DNA of 6,272 nucleotides from Planctomycetota bacterium (GTDB lineage Bacteria > Planctomycetota > Phycisphaerae > WQYP01): contig JAKAZF010000177.1 of assembly GCA_021826605.1 (NCBI GenBank), positions 1 to 6,272 of the forward strand. Reading direction: 5' to 3'. Below the pieces are notes generated by a model. The model ran no database searches and was not told where the DNA came from. It worked only from the letters and a program-made list of their open reading frames with translations. Positions 1-6,010 of the stretch are shown here, piece after piece. Each line of letters starts with the position of its first letter. Within the stretch, counting starts at the first letter, position 1. A program made the translations under genes and the position numbers.

Positions 1-69
1 ATAAAGCTGCCCATCACCGCCATTACCGAGCTTTCATCGGACAAGCTGCTTTACGGCTGCAAAACGGGC

Positions 70-1002
70 TTAAAAGCCATACCAGGCCCCCGGAATGTAA
101 GACCGCACACGCGTGACCACCCCATTATGCAGATCGACCAGCACCGGCAAAAAGGGTGGCCGCCAGATATGCGCATCACTGGCTTTCAGTTGCAGCATGT
201 GTGCATTGATAATCCCCTTTGGCAGCGGGCCGTAAGGTGGTAACTGGATCAGCGCCACATGGTGGTCCGGATGTGCTTCGAGCCGGCGCGAAATGCCGGC
301 GATGGCATGCTGGCATACCGGGCAGGTGTGAAAATAGATAACCGCCAGCCATTTCCCGTGCATCATTGCCGTGCTGCCTGGAACATAATGGGCCAGCGGG
401 AAGCGTTTGGCATACCAGGCCGGCGGCTGCATGAACACCACGCCATGGCCGCCGGTTAATGTGCCGTTGGCATGCAGCATTCCCGGCTTCAGGTAATACG
501 CGCCCCCCATAATGCCGCACAAAATTCCCAGCCCCAGCAACGCCGAGAGAATTTTTCTCCAGCGCTCAGCCGGCGCGGTTTTCGCCTGCGCCGGAATGAC
601 CGCAAGCAGCATCAGCAGAAATATGCCATCCATGGTGGCGGTAATCCACGGGTTCATCGGCACGGGGCCGAAGCACCCGCAACTGATTTGTCCCTGCCAC
701 GCACGATGCAGTGAAACCGCCAAAAAAATGGTAAACAGCAGCGCTCCGGCGCGCAGCGCATAATACGCCGCGATGGAACTGATAAACCACACCCCGGCGG
801 CCAATTCCATCAGCACTTCCGTGCAATGAAAGAAATATTCTGTGGTAACCGCCCCGCGCAGCAGATCGTAGGCTTTCAACATGCCTGCGATTATCAAAAT
901 CGCCCCGGCTAGAAAAAGCACCCAGTCCGCAGCCCGGCGCTTAACGGTCTGAGGCTGTGGAATCGGTGAAGCGGGCTGAATGGTCGTTTCCTGAGTCATC
1001 AT
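70..1002 (-). CDS. MauE/DoxX-like membrane protein with C-terminal thioredoxin-like domain
   Basis: A 310-residue protein in two parts. Residues about 27-170 hold four or five hydrophobic segments (roughly 27-48, 60-80, 83-98, 120-137 and 150-170), with a Ser-Cys-Gly-Cys-Phe-Gly motif at 107-112, as in MauE/DoxX-type redox-associated membrane proteins. Residues about 185-310 look like a thioredoxin fold: a strand ending in YFHTCPVC (Cys227 and Cys230 form a CxxC pair), then a helix, and a FLPVLVD stretch at 284-290 in the place of the cis-Pro loop. By family analogy it passes thiol/disulfide electrons across the membrane to envelope substrates; the actual partner is unknown. The start codon overlaps the recO stop by four bases (ATGA), and I see no strong Shine-Dalgarno site, so translation is probably coupled to recO. 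A second ATG follows directly, so the start could be one codon later. Confidence in the two-domain class is good; in the precise role, low. Confidence 0.8.
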   Translation of the reverse strand: MMTQETTIQPASPIPQPQTVKRRAADWVLFLAGAILIIAGMLKAYDLLRGAVTTEYFFHCTEVLMELAAGVWFISSIAAYYALRAGALLFTIFLAVSLHRAWQGQISCGCFGPVPMNPWITATMDGIFLLMLLAVIPAQAKTAPAERWRKILSALLGLGILCGIMGGAYYLKPGMLHANGTLTGGHGVVFMQPPAWYAKRFPLAHYVPGSTAMMHGKWLAVIYFHTCPVCQHAIAGISRRLEAHPDHHVALIQLPPYGPLPKGIINAHMLQLKASDAHIWRPPFLPVLVDLHNGVVTRVRSYIPGAWYGF

Positions 1003-1787
1003 ACGGTTCTGCTTTTACCAAAAAGTGCGTCCAATGCCCAGCGCGTTCTAAGCGGGCGATCAGTTGCGGCTTCAATGGCCGCCATCAGTACCGCCGCGGC
1101 GGCCCGCAAAGCGGCGGCATCCGCCGGCTTGGAAGCGGCAGATGATAATAATACGCTCGGCGCGGGCAGCCGAGCCAGCGCCAGCAAAACCCCGCCATCC
1201 ACCTGCAGGGTTTTTGATTGCGCCGGACATCCGATACAGCAGGCACCCCCTGAGCCGGGGCAGAACTGCGCACGGACGCCCGGGCGAACCGGTGTTTTAC
1301 AGATCAGGCAGTTTTCCAGGTGCGGCTGGTACCCGGTTGCAGCCAATACGCTTTTGGCCATGCTTAAAAACATGCGTTTGCTCTGCGCTTCGGCCAGAGC
1401 GGAAAAGCCTGCTATCAGTTCATCATAGAGTTCCGGATGTGGTTCATGCGGTGAAAGCAGGGCGATAATAACCTCGCAGAGAATCTGCCCGGCCAGAAAT
1501 GCCGGCAAAGATTTGCGCACCGCCGCGAGATGATCCAGTAAATTCCATGCCGTCAAGGTTCCGAGTTCCGCGGTTCCGCGCGGGAGAATAAAGACCACTT
1601 CGCCCCGTGCAAGCTGATCAATCGGAGCACCAAATGAAAATGTGCCGGCCTTGGCCATCTTGCGGCTCCCCTTCGCCAGCAAAGCCACGATCCCATTCTG
1701 CCGGGTCAGCAGGGTCACCACTTGGCTGGTTTCCGAAAAATCGATGGCACGCAGACAGATCGCTTCATCTTTTTCGTAATTAGCCAT
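999..1787 (-). CDS. recO: DNA repair protein RecO
   Basis: A 262-residue protein, a usual length for RecO. The N-terminus (DEAICLRAIDFSETSQVVTL) and the following GIVALLAKGSRK match the RecO OB-fold of about residues 1-80. A helical region follows. Cysteines at 160, 163, 176, 183/184 and 187 form a zinc-binding module like the four-cysteine site of many RecO proteins (for example Deinococcus), which E. coli RecO lacks. RecO works with RecR, in the RecF pathway, to load RecA onto SSB-coated single-stranded DNA and to anneal strands. It is the first gene of a minus-strand pair; its TGA stop overlaps the ATG of the membrane redox gene. No Shine-Dalgarno site precedes the ATG, and a -10-like TAAAAT ends only six bases upstream, which fits a leaderless transcript. 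The C-terminal third is rich in Ala, which is common in divergent RecO proteins. Confidence 0.92.
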   Translation of the reverse strand: MANYEKDEAICLRAIDFSETSQVVTLLTRQNGIVALLAKGSRKMAKAGTFSFGAPIDQLARGEVVFILPRGTAELGTLTAWNLLDHLAAVRKSLPAFLAGQILCEVIIALLSPHEPHPELYDELIAGFSALAEAQSKRMFLSMAKSVLAATGYQPHLENCLICKTPVRPGVRAQFCPGSGGACCIGCPAQSKTLQVDGGVLLALARLPAPSVLLSSAASKPADAAALRAAAAVLMAAIEAATDRPLRTRWALDALFGKSRTV

Positions 1788-1793
1788 AACGGA

Positions 1794-1822
1794 ATTTTAC
1801 CCGCATCGCGGAACTTTGTCGG
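1794..1822 (-). promoter_or_regulatory. Candidate recO promoter, possibly giving a leaderless mRNA
   Basis: On the minus strand, CCGACA (1822-1817, four of six matches to TTGACA) is followed after 17 bases by TAAAAT (1799-1794, five of six matches to TATAAT). Initiation about seven bases past the -10 element would fall at the A of the recO ATG (1787). The missing Shine-Dalgarno site agrees with this. Motif matching only; no expression evidence. Confidence 0.45.
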
Positions 1823-1864
1823 ACACCCGGCATATCTGCCGTGGGCGGGGCGACCCGGCGGAAG

Positions 1865-1892
1865 TTCGCAAAACAAAAAAAATTAAGATAAT
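1865..1892 (+). promoter_or_regulatory. Candidate promoter for the L,D-transpeptidase gene
   Basis: TTCGCA (1865-1870, four of six matches to the -35 consensus), a 16-base spacer and GATAAT (1887-1892, five of six matches to the -10 consensus) lie in an AT-rich stretch upstream of the plus-strand gene. This would give a leader of roughly 115 bases containing the inverted repeat at 1936-1957. A second GATAAT at 1929-1934 sits right beside that repeat but has no good -35 partner. Confidence 0.3.
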
Positions 1893-1935
1893 ATCGATTT
1901 TTTCTAAGCCTTTTACGTATGGATGTCTGATAATA

Positions 1936-1957
1936 GCTTATTGGATCGCCAATAAGC
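1936..1957. promoter_or_regulatory. Perfect 9-bp inverted repeat upstream of the L,D-transpeptidase gene
   Basis: GCTTATTGG (1936-1944) and CCAATAAGC (1949-1957) are perfect inverted arms around the 4-base centre ATCG. The site starts two bases after a GATAAT -10-like hexamer and 79 bases before the ATG at 2015. The dyad has the size of a dimeric-repressor operator and could equally be a small hairpin in the leader. There is no T-run after it, so it is not a terminator. Confidence 0.5.
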
Positions 1958-2014
1958 ATCGGGCGGTATGGAAAACCACCGGAATGCGAAAACGATGCGC
2001 GACGGGGTTAGATC

Positions 2015-3250
2015 ATGACATTACGATCCAGAGCATTTCACGCAATAATTGTTTCTACTGCGATAAGCTTACTTTTCGCCACCGCCGCGGCAGCTTCAAA
2101 TGATACTCAATGGAATGCTTCCTCCGGTTCCTCGCAATCCGCCGGTGCCGCCGGTGAGACCGGCAATGGCAATGACGCGGCGGAATTTCCCGCACCGGGC
2201 CAACCGCAGTTGACTTATACGCAGCGCGTGGCGCTGGCCTGGCAGATTGCATTGGCAGCCAATAATTTTTCACCGGGTATTCTCGATGGCAATTTTGGCC
2301 CGCATTCGCGCACAGCGCTGAAAGAGTATGCGGCACGGGTCTTCCCCGGTCTAAATCCATGGAATCCGCACAATCCGGCGGTATTTGATGCGCTGGGCGT
2401 AGATGTCAAACACGTTATCACGCAATACACCATTACGCAGGATGATGCCGACGCCGTTGGCCACCTGCATTGGACCTGGCTGAAAATGGCGGCCGCATCG
2501 CGTATGCCCTATGCTTCCTTGGAGGATTGTCTGTGCGAAAAATTCCATTGCACGGAGGGTTTGATGCGGGCGTTGAATCCAAATCTCAATCTGCGGAATT
2601 TATCCGTGGGCCAGACGATCAATGTGCCCAATATCCGGCCCTTTCCGGGGCCTGATGATTTCGGAAATCCCGGCGGCCTGCAGGCGGTGATTCAGCAGGA
2701 TAAACAAATGTTTCCCGATGTGCATGTGGCTTACCTGACGGTAAACCTGGCGCAAAAGGCCATTCGGGCGTACAACCGGCACAATCAGGAAGTGGCGCTG
2801 TTCTGGTGTTCCATTGCCGCACATAAAGCTGATTTGCCAACCGAAGATGCCGTTATCAAGGATATTGCGCTGGATCCCAACTACACCTTTATTCCATCAA
2901 TGTATCCGCAGGCAAATATCGACCACCGATTAATCATTCCGCCCGGCCCCCGCAACCCGGTGGGAATTGTCTGGATGGGGCTGGATCTGCCCGGCGTGGG
3001 CATGCACGGCAACCCCGTGCCGCAGCATATTGGCCTGACCGGTTCACATGGTTGCTTCCGCATGTGCAACTGGGATGCGGTGCACCTGCTGACAATGGTG
3101 CATATTGGTCTGCCGGTGATCATGATAAACCCGAAAAAACCCATTCCTCTGACCGTCGCATTGCCACCGGGAATCAACCCGCCGGGATTACCGGAGCAGG
3201 CTGAATATGTCGGCCCGGCGGCACCACGGCATGGTGCCGGTGCACAATAA
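2015..3250 (+). CDS. Secreted L,D-transpeptidase (YkuD/ErfK family) with peptidoglycan-binding and LysM-like regions
   Basis: A 411-residue protein. A signal peptide with a hydrophobic core at about 10-26 probably ends after the Ala run at 23-27. Next comes a Ser/Gly/Asn-rich linker, then a peptidoglycan-binding-1-like repeat (about 66-110, including GILDGNFGPHSRTALKEY). A LysM-like segment covers about 136-207 (YTIT near its start, LMRALNPNLN, VGQTINVPNI at the end). The catalytic domain spans about 235-372. It carries the family signature: His331 (MHG), then SHGCFRM at 344-350 with Cys347 as the nucleophile. The enzyme would form 3-3 cross-links in peptidoglycan or attach proteins to it, in the periplasm. 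The start is well fixed because an in-frame TAG lies only one codon before the ATG; the ribosome site (GGGG) is weak. The LysM-like region has three extra cysteines (172, 174, 179). The Pro-rich tail after about 372 is family-variable. The gene stands alone and faces fba. Confidence 0.92.
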   Translation: MTLRSRAFHAIIVSTAISLLFATAAAASNDTQWNASSGSSQSAGAAGETGNGNDAAEFPAPGQPQLTYTQRVALAWQIALAANNFSPGILDGNFGPHSRTALKEYAARVFPGLNPWNPHNPAVFDALGVDVKHVITQYTITQDDADAVGHLHWTWLKMAAASRMPYASLEDCLCEKFHCTEGLMRALNPNLNLRNLSVGQTINVPNIRPFPGPDDFGNPGGLQAVIQQDKQMFPDVHVAYLTVNLAQKAIRAYNRHNQEVALFWCSIAAHKADLPTEDAVIKDIALDPNYTFIPSMYPQANIDHRLIIPPGPRNPVGIVWMGLDLPGVGMHGNPVPQHIGLTGSHGCFRMCNWDAVHLLTMVHIGLPVIMINPKKPIPLTVALPPGINPPGLPEQAEYVGPAAPRHGAGAQ

Positions 3251-3276
3251 AAAAGGGCGGCCCATGGGCCGCCCTT
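3249..3276 (-). terminator. Rho-independent terminator of fba, probably shared with the convergent gene
   Basis: A perfect 24-bp palindrome (3253-3276), centred on CCCATGGG with GC-rich GGGCGG/CCGCCC flanks, lies between two convergent genes. Read on the minus strand it is followed by six T residues (3254-3249), the classic form, about 45 bases after the aldolase stop. Read on the plus strand it comes right after the transpeptidase stop but lacks a strong T-run, so it would be a weaker terminator there. The transpeptidase TAA at 3248-3250 overlaps the A-run. Confidence 0.85.
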
Positions 3277-3321
3277 GATGATATTGCTGTTGAATCTCAT
3301 GGCACGCGTTGGCGTGGCCAA

Positions 3322-4347
3322 TCAACCGGCTTTTTTGTGCGTGTAATAGCTGGGCATCGGGCTGCCGAGCTTTTTCCATTGGGCGATAACGGCATCAGCC
3401 TTGCCGGCGCTGTTAAGCACATGGAGTTTGCGTTGCACCATCGAGATAATCGCTTCTCTGGCCGGCCCAAGATAATTACGCGGGTCAAATTCCGCCGGTT
3501 TGGTGGCAAAAACCTCGCGGATTTTCGCCGTCATGGCCAGACGTAAATCGGTATCGATGTTCACCTTGCATACGCCATACTTCCGCACGGCCATGGAGAT
3601 TTGATCTTCCGGAACACCTTTGGCGTTGGGCATGGCACCGCCGTATTTATTGACCAGATCAATGAATTCCTGCGGCACACTGCTGCTGCCGTGCATAACC
3701 AGCGGAATGCCCGGGCAGGTTTTCATGATTTCTTCAATGCGGTTGAATGCCAGTTTGGCTTCATGTTTGAACTTGAATGCGCCGTGGCTGGTGCCAATGG
3801 CCACCGCCAGCGAATCCAACCCGGTTCTCTTGCAGAAATCGGCGGCCTGCTGCGGATCGGTAAGGAATTTTTCCACGTTCTTTTCATATTCGTGGGCGTC
3901 CATTCCCACCACATCTTCTTCAATGCCGCCCAGCATGCCCAGTTCCGCCTCCACCACCACGCCCGCGGCGTGCGCAACCTTAACGGCTTCCGATGTGAGC
4001 TTGACGTTTTCTTCGTACGGGTGGTGGCTGCCGTCGATCATCACGCTGGTGTAGCCATCGCTGATGCAGGTTTTGATAAGATCAATGGTATCACCATGAT
4101 CGCAATGGATTGATACGGGTACTTCCGGATGATCTTCCACGGCCGCGTCAATGATGTGCTTGAGATAACGGATGTTGGCATATTTACGGGCACCCTTGGA
4201 AATCTGCAGGATGCAGGGGCTTTTCTCCTTGGCGCAGGCTTCAATAATGGATTGAGCCAGTTCCATGTTGTTGACGTTGAAAGCCCCAATGGCGAATCCG
4301 CCTTCGTAGGCCAGGTCGAACATCGGTTTGGTAGTCATCAGTGGCAT
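3322..4347 (-). CDS. fba: Class II fructose-bisphosphate aldolase
   Basis: A 341-residue zinc-dependent aldolase that cleaves fructose 1,6-bisphosphate to dihydroxyacetone phosphate and glyceraldehyde 3-phosphate, or runs the reverse in gluconeogenesis, in the cytoplasm. Its length and sequence suit the class IIB (CbbA-like) branch. Visible sites: GAFNVNN near the N-terminus; SIHCDHGD (79-86) with the catalytic Asp83 and zinc ligand His84; the second signature VEAELGMLGGIEE (132-144) with Glu135; GTSHGAFK with zinc ligand His188; MHGSSS with zinc ligand His219; and the phosphate/substrate loop NIDTD (263-267). Residue roles are by family alignment. A GGAG site (4360-4357) lies nine bases before the first ATG. 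The second ATG, three codons on, would have too long a spacing, so the first is preferred. The gene is monocistronic, with its own candidate promoter and a terminator. Confidence 0.96.
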   Translation of the reverse strand: MPLMTTKPMFDLAYEGGFAIGAFNVNNMELAQSIIEACAKEKSPCILQISKGARKYANIRYLKHIIDAAVEDHPEVPVSIHCDHGDTIDLIKTCISDGYTSVMIDGSHHPYEENVKLTSEAVKVAHAAGVVVEAELGMLGGIEEDVVGMDAHEYEKNVEKFLTDPQQAADFCKRTGLDSLAVAIGTSHGAFKFKHEAKLAFNRIEEIMKTCPGIPLVMHGSSSVPQEFIDLVNKYGGAMPNAKGVPEDQISMAVRKYGVCKVNIDTDLRLAMTAKIREVFATKPAEFDPRNYLGPAREAIISMVQRKLHVLNSAGKADAVIAQWKKLGSPMPSYYTHKKAG

Positions 4348-4371
4348 TGTTTATTACTCCAGTATTTCTTG

Positions 4372-4399
4372 ACTATAAAAATCCAAAAACACACTCCAA
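4372..4399 (-). promoter_or_regulatory. Candidate fba promoter
   Basis: On the minus strand TATAGT (4377-4372, five of six -10 matches) lies 16 bases after TTGGAG (4399-4394, only three of six -35 matches). Initiation would fall near 4365, giving a short leader that still contains the GGAG ribosome site at 4360-4357. The good -10 and the weak -35 make this moderate evidence. Confidence 0.45.
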
Positions 4400-4525
4400 G
4401 CCCGGTATTGTAGGGAAATCCCCCCGCGCTGACCAGTGGTAAAGCCTTGCCCATGGGGTTTTTTAACAATATTGCAGGATTTTCATTGCTTTTCATGGCT
4501 GATCGTAGTACAAGTATCTTAGAGC

Positions 4526-4572
4526 CTGCCCGGTATGAACCCGTTTCCGGTTCACACTTTTCCGGGTGGCAG
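4526..4572. repeat. Imperfect nested palindrome in the fba-zinc-ribbon intergenic region
   Basis: Outer arms CTGCCCGG (4526-4533) and CCGGGTGGCAG (4562-4572) pair except for a two-base bulge. Inside them lies a perfect inner pair, TGAACC (4536-4541) and GGTTCA (4549-4554). The outer arm resembles the CCTGTCCCGG motif that recurs beyond 5400, so this may be a diverged, isolated member of the same repeat family. The rest of 4400-4700 shows no gene; a CCCATGGGG followed by six T (4450-4462) is too weak to call a terminator. Confidence 0.5.
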
Positions 4573-4714
4573 ATTGATTAATAATGTGATGCTGCGGTTC
4601 CGAAATCGTTGTGTGATGGAGATGTGAAGAAAAAAGTTTCAGATTTATCAGAAAATCAGGGAACAGGGAGAAGGGCAATCATTCAGCTTGCCCGCCGGCC
4701 TTGCGGCCTGATCG

Positions 4715-4724
4715 AAAAAAGGAG
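4715..4724 (+). promoter_or_regulatory. Ribosome binding site that fixes the start of the zinc-ribbon gene
   Basis: AAAAAAGGAG lies six bases before the ATG at 4731. The reading frame is open back to a TTG at 4701, but this site makes the ATG the clear start and trims ten residues from the longest possible protein. Confidence 0.75.
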
Positions 4725-4730
4725 CCGGAC

Positions 4731-5399
4731 ATGAAACCTCCGGAGAAAAAATCGCCGATTCTGTTCATGTGCCCGTCATGCGCGGGAGCACTGGATCATA
4801 CGCACATCAAAAAGCCGCTTTTGCCTTTTATTTTCAAACCGCCCAAGATCCGCTGCCCGCATTGCGGCCGCTTCAACGAACAGAATGAAGCGCATATCAT
4901 GGCCGAATCGTATCAGCACTGGCAGGAACAGTTGCGGCACCAGGTGGAAGCGTCGTTAAGTTACCTGCCCACCATGACGCGCGAGGAGTGCTTTGCCGTA
5001 CTGAATCCGAAGCATTTCGATGATAATATCCATCATGCCCATCACCTGCGTGATCTGGAAAAATATATCGCCCAGGTATTCAAACCGGTATTGCGCGACC
5101 GGGCCTTGGGCCATGAAGACAGCGAACTGTTGCTTACGCCCTTTCAGCACCATGGGGTCGCCAAAGCCCTGAATATTTATGGCCATTGCGGACATGAACA
5201 TAACACGGAAGCCTGGACCCTGCTGATTACCCGTCTGGGGGCCAAAGAATTTTTAACGTGTCTGACCTCCACCGTTCCAACGTGTGATCTGGCCTCGCTT
5301 CTGGATTCCCAGGGCACCGTTTCGATCTGGCCGACCTCGCGCGTGGAAGCCGCGCACGTCGCCCCACGAGAACACAACGGCAGCCCCCTGCGGCATTAG
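4731..5399 (+). CDS. Uncharacterised zinc-ribbon protein, His-rich
   Basis: I do not recognise this 222-residue protein. The N-terminus has two CxxC knuckles, CPSC (14-17) and CPHC (42-45), separated by 24 residues: the layout of a small zinc ribbon, likely structural or for binding nucleic acid or protein. Residues about 55-125 look helical, with many His residues (HHAHH at 101-105) and charged heptad-like spacing. A second Cys/His cluster, YGHCGHEH, lies at 150-157 and might bind metal. Residues 165-195 are hydrophobic enough to be a folded core. The last 20 or so residues are polar and look disordered. There is no signal peptide or membrane segment, so it is probably cytoplasmic. It stands alone, lies between two repeat-bearing intergenic regions, and has a strong ribosome site. 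The coding nature is well supported by that site and by regular composition; the function is unknown. Confidence 0.72.
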   Translation: MKPPEKKSPILFMCPSCAGALDHTHIKKPLLPFIFKPPKIRCPHCGRFNEQNEAHIMAESYQHWQEQLRHQVEASLSYLPTMTREECFAVLNPKHFDDNIHHAHHLRDLEKYIAQVFKPVLRDRALGHEDSELLLTPFQHHGVAKALNIYGHCGHEHNTEAWTLLITRLGAKEFLTCLTSTVPTCDLASLLDSQGTVSIWPTSRVEAAHVAPREHNGSPLRH

Positions 5400-5420
5400 C
5401 GCTGCAGCGCGCGGAGGGAT

Positions 5421-5434
5421 GGAATCTGGAATCT
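5421..5434 (+). repeat. Heptad repeat GGAATCT, two units
   Basis: GGAATCT occurs twice in tandem (5421-5434). A further GGAATCT-GGAAGTT pair lies at 5554-5567, and the related GGAACCT heptads occur at 6169-6203. An AATGATC heptad (5440-5446) follows shortly after. Confidence 0.6.
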
Positions 5435-5470
5435 TCGTCAATGATCAATGGTGGGGGAAAGAATACAGAA

Positions 5471-5596
5471 CCTGTCCCGGCGCGGCTTCGCCGAGAATTT
5501 GGAAGGTAGTCAGTAGAAAGTAGAGCGCATGGAATTTCGTAATCACCGGTCGGGGAATCTGGAAGTTTAGCCGGTGAACCGGCTCGCCGGGACAGG
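5471..5596. repeat. 126-bp element bounded by perfect 12-bp inverted repeats
   Basis: CCTGTCCCGGCG (5471-5482) and CGCCGGGACAGG (5585-5596) are perfect inverted complements. Next to the left arm is a small CGGC-TTC-GCCG hairpin (5483-5493); next to the right arm is AGCCGG-TGAA-CCGGCT (5569-5584), a perfect 6-bp stem with a 4-base loop. The interior is non-coding and contains heptads. It resembles a miniature palindromic repeat, but I see no target-site duplication. Confidence 0.6.
5506..5526 (+). repeat. Heptad repeat GTAGAAA-like, three units
   Basis: GTAGTCA, GTAGAAA and GTAGAGC follow each other with an exact 7-base period. This is a second heptad family, distinct from GGAAyCT and AATGAyC. 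Confidence 0.55.
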
Positions 5597-5710
5597 CACT
5601 GAAAATACTGACCATTACTAAACATACTGTTCAATACTGTACATACTGACCAATACTGTTACCGTGCCGTTGTGGTGAAAGACGTTTTTATTCACAAGGA
5701 GGAAGCGGAG
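5597..5710 (+). repeat. Compound repeat copy 1
   Basis: Seven TACTG-like units start at 5597 (CACTG), 5606, 5616 (TACTA), 5625, 5635, 5644 and 5654, with spacing strictly alternating 9, 10, 9, 10, 9, 10. The core is 5665-5710. Its 52-base linker (5711-5762) carries the AATGATC heptads and CCCGGGCAGG. Confidence 0.85.
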
Positions 5711-5718
5711 GGCACCTC

Positions 5719-5746
5719 AATGACCAATGATCAATGATCAATAATC
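5719..5746 (+). repeat. Heptad repeat AATGATC, four units
   Basis: AATGACC, AATGATC, AATGATC and AATAATC run with an exact 7-base period in the linker between compound repeats 1 and 2. A shorter run lies at 5440-5450, and an inverted copy (TTGATCATTGATT) at 6231-6243. Confidence 0.75.
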
Positions 5747-5762
5747 CCAGCTCCCGGGCAGG

Positions 5763-5857
5763 TACTGAAAATACTGCCAATACTGATCATTACTGACCCA
5801 TACTGTCCTCGTGCCGTTGTGGTGAAAAACGTTTTTATTCACAAGGAGGAAGCGGAG
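5763..5857 (+). repeat. Compound repeat copy 2
   Basis: TACTG units start at 5763, 5772, 5781, 5791 and 5801 (spacing 9, 9, 10, 10, the only copy that breaks the alternation). The core is 5812-5857. As in copy 1, the tract follows a CCGGG(A)CAGG motif. The linker is 5858-5886. Confidence 0.85.
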
Positions 5858-5886
5858 ATGGCCGGAGGATCTCAAGCAACGATGCT

Positions 5887-5981
5887 TACTGAAAATACTG
5901 ACCAATACTGCTAATACTGACCATTACTGCCCTCATGCCGTTGTGGTTAAAGAATTTTTTATTCACAAGGAGGAAACAGAG
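5887..5981 (+). repeat. Compound repeat copy 3
   Basis: TACTG units start at 5887, 5896, 5906, 5915 and 5925 (spacing 9, 10, 9, 10). The core, 5936-5981, is the most diverged of the first three: GTGAA is changed to GTTAA, which weakens the hairpin. The linker is 5982-6010. Confidence 0.85.
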
Positions 5982-6010
5982 GTGGACGGAGGATTCCAAG
6001 CAACGATGCT

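Noticed and set aside
1..23. Minus-strand ATG at 23 opening a frame (MAVMGSF) that runs off the window edge.
   Set aside because: Only seven codons are visible and there is no ribosome site upstream.
1..243. Open plus-strand frame from the window edge to a TAA at 241-243; its first 25 or so codons look protein-like.
   Set aside because: Most of it lies antisense to the well-supported membrane redox gene, no family is recognisable, and the start is outside the window. The first 69 bases may hold the end of a neighbouring gene, but I cannot show it.
1816..2103. Plus-strand frame of 95 codons from a TTG in the recO-transpeptidase gap.
   Set aside because: No ribosome site, atypical composition, and it overlaps the signal peptide region of the transpeptidase gene in another frame.
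3601..4113. Long plus-strand frame antisense to the aldolase gene.
   Set aside because: It is the complement of a strongly conserved enzyme gene; open antisense frames are expected from its codon bias.
4450..4462. CCCATGGGG followed by six T as a plus-strand terminator.
   Set aside because: The stem is only 4 bp and no plus-strand gene lies upstream that would use it.
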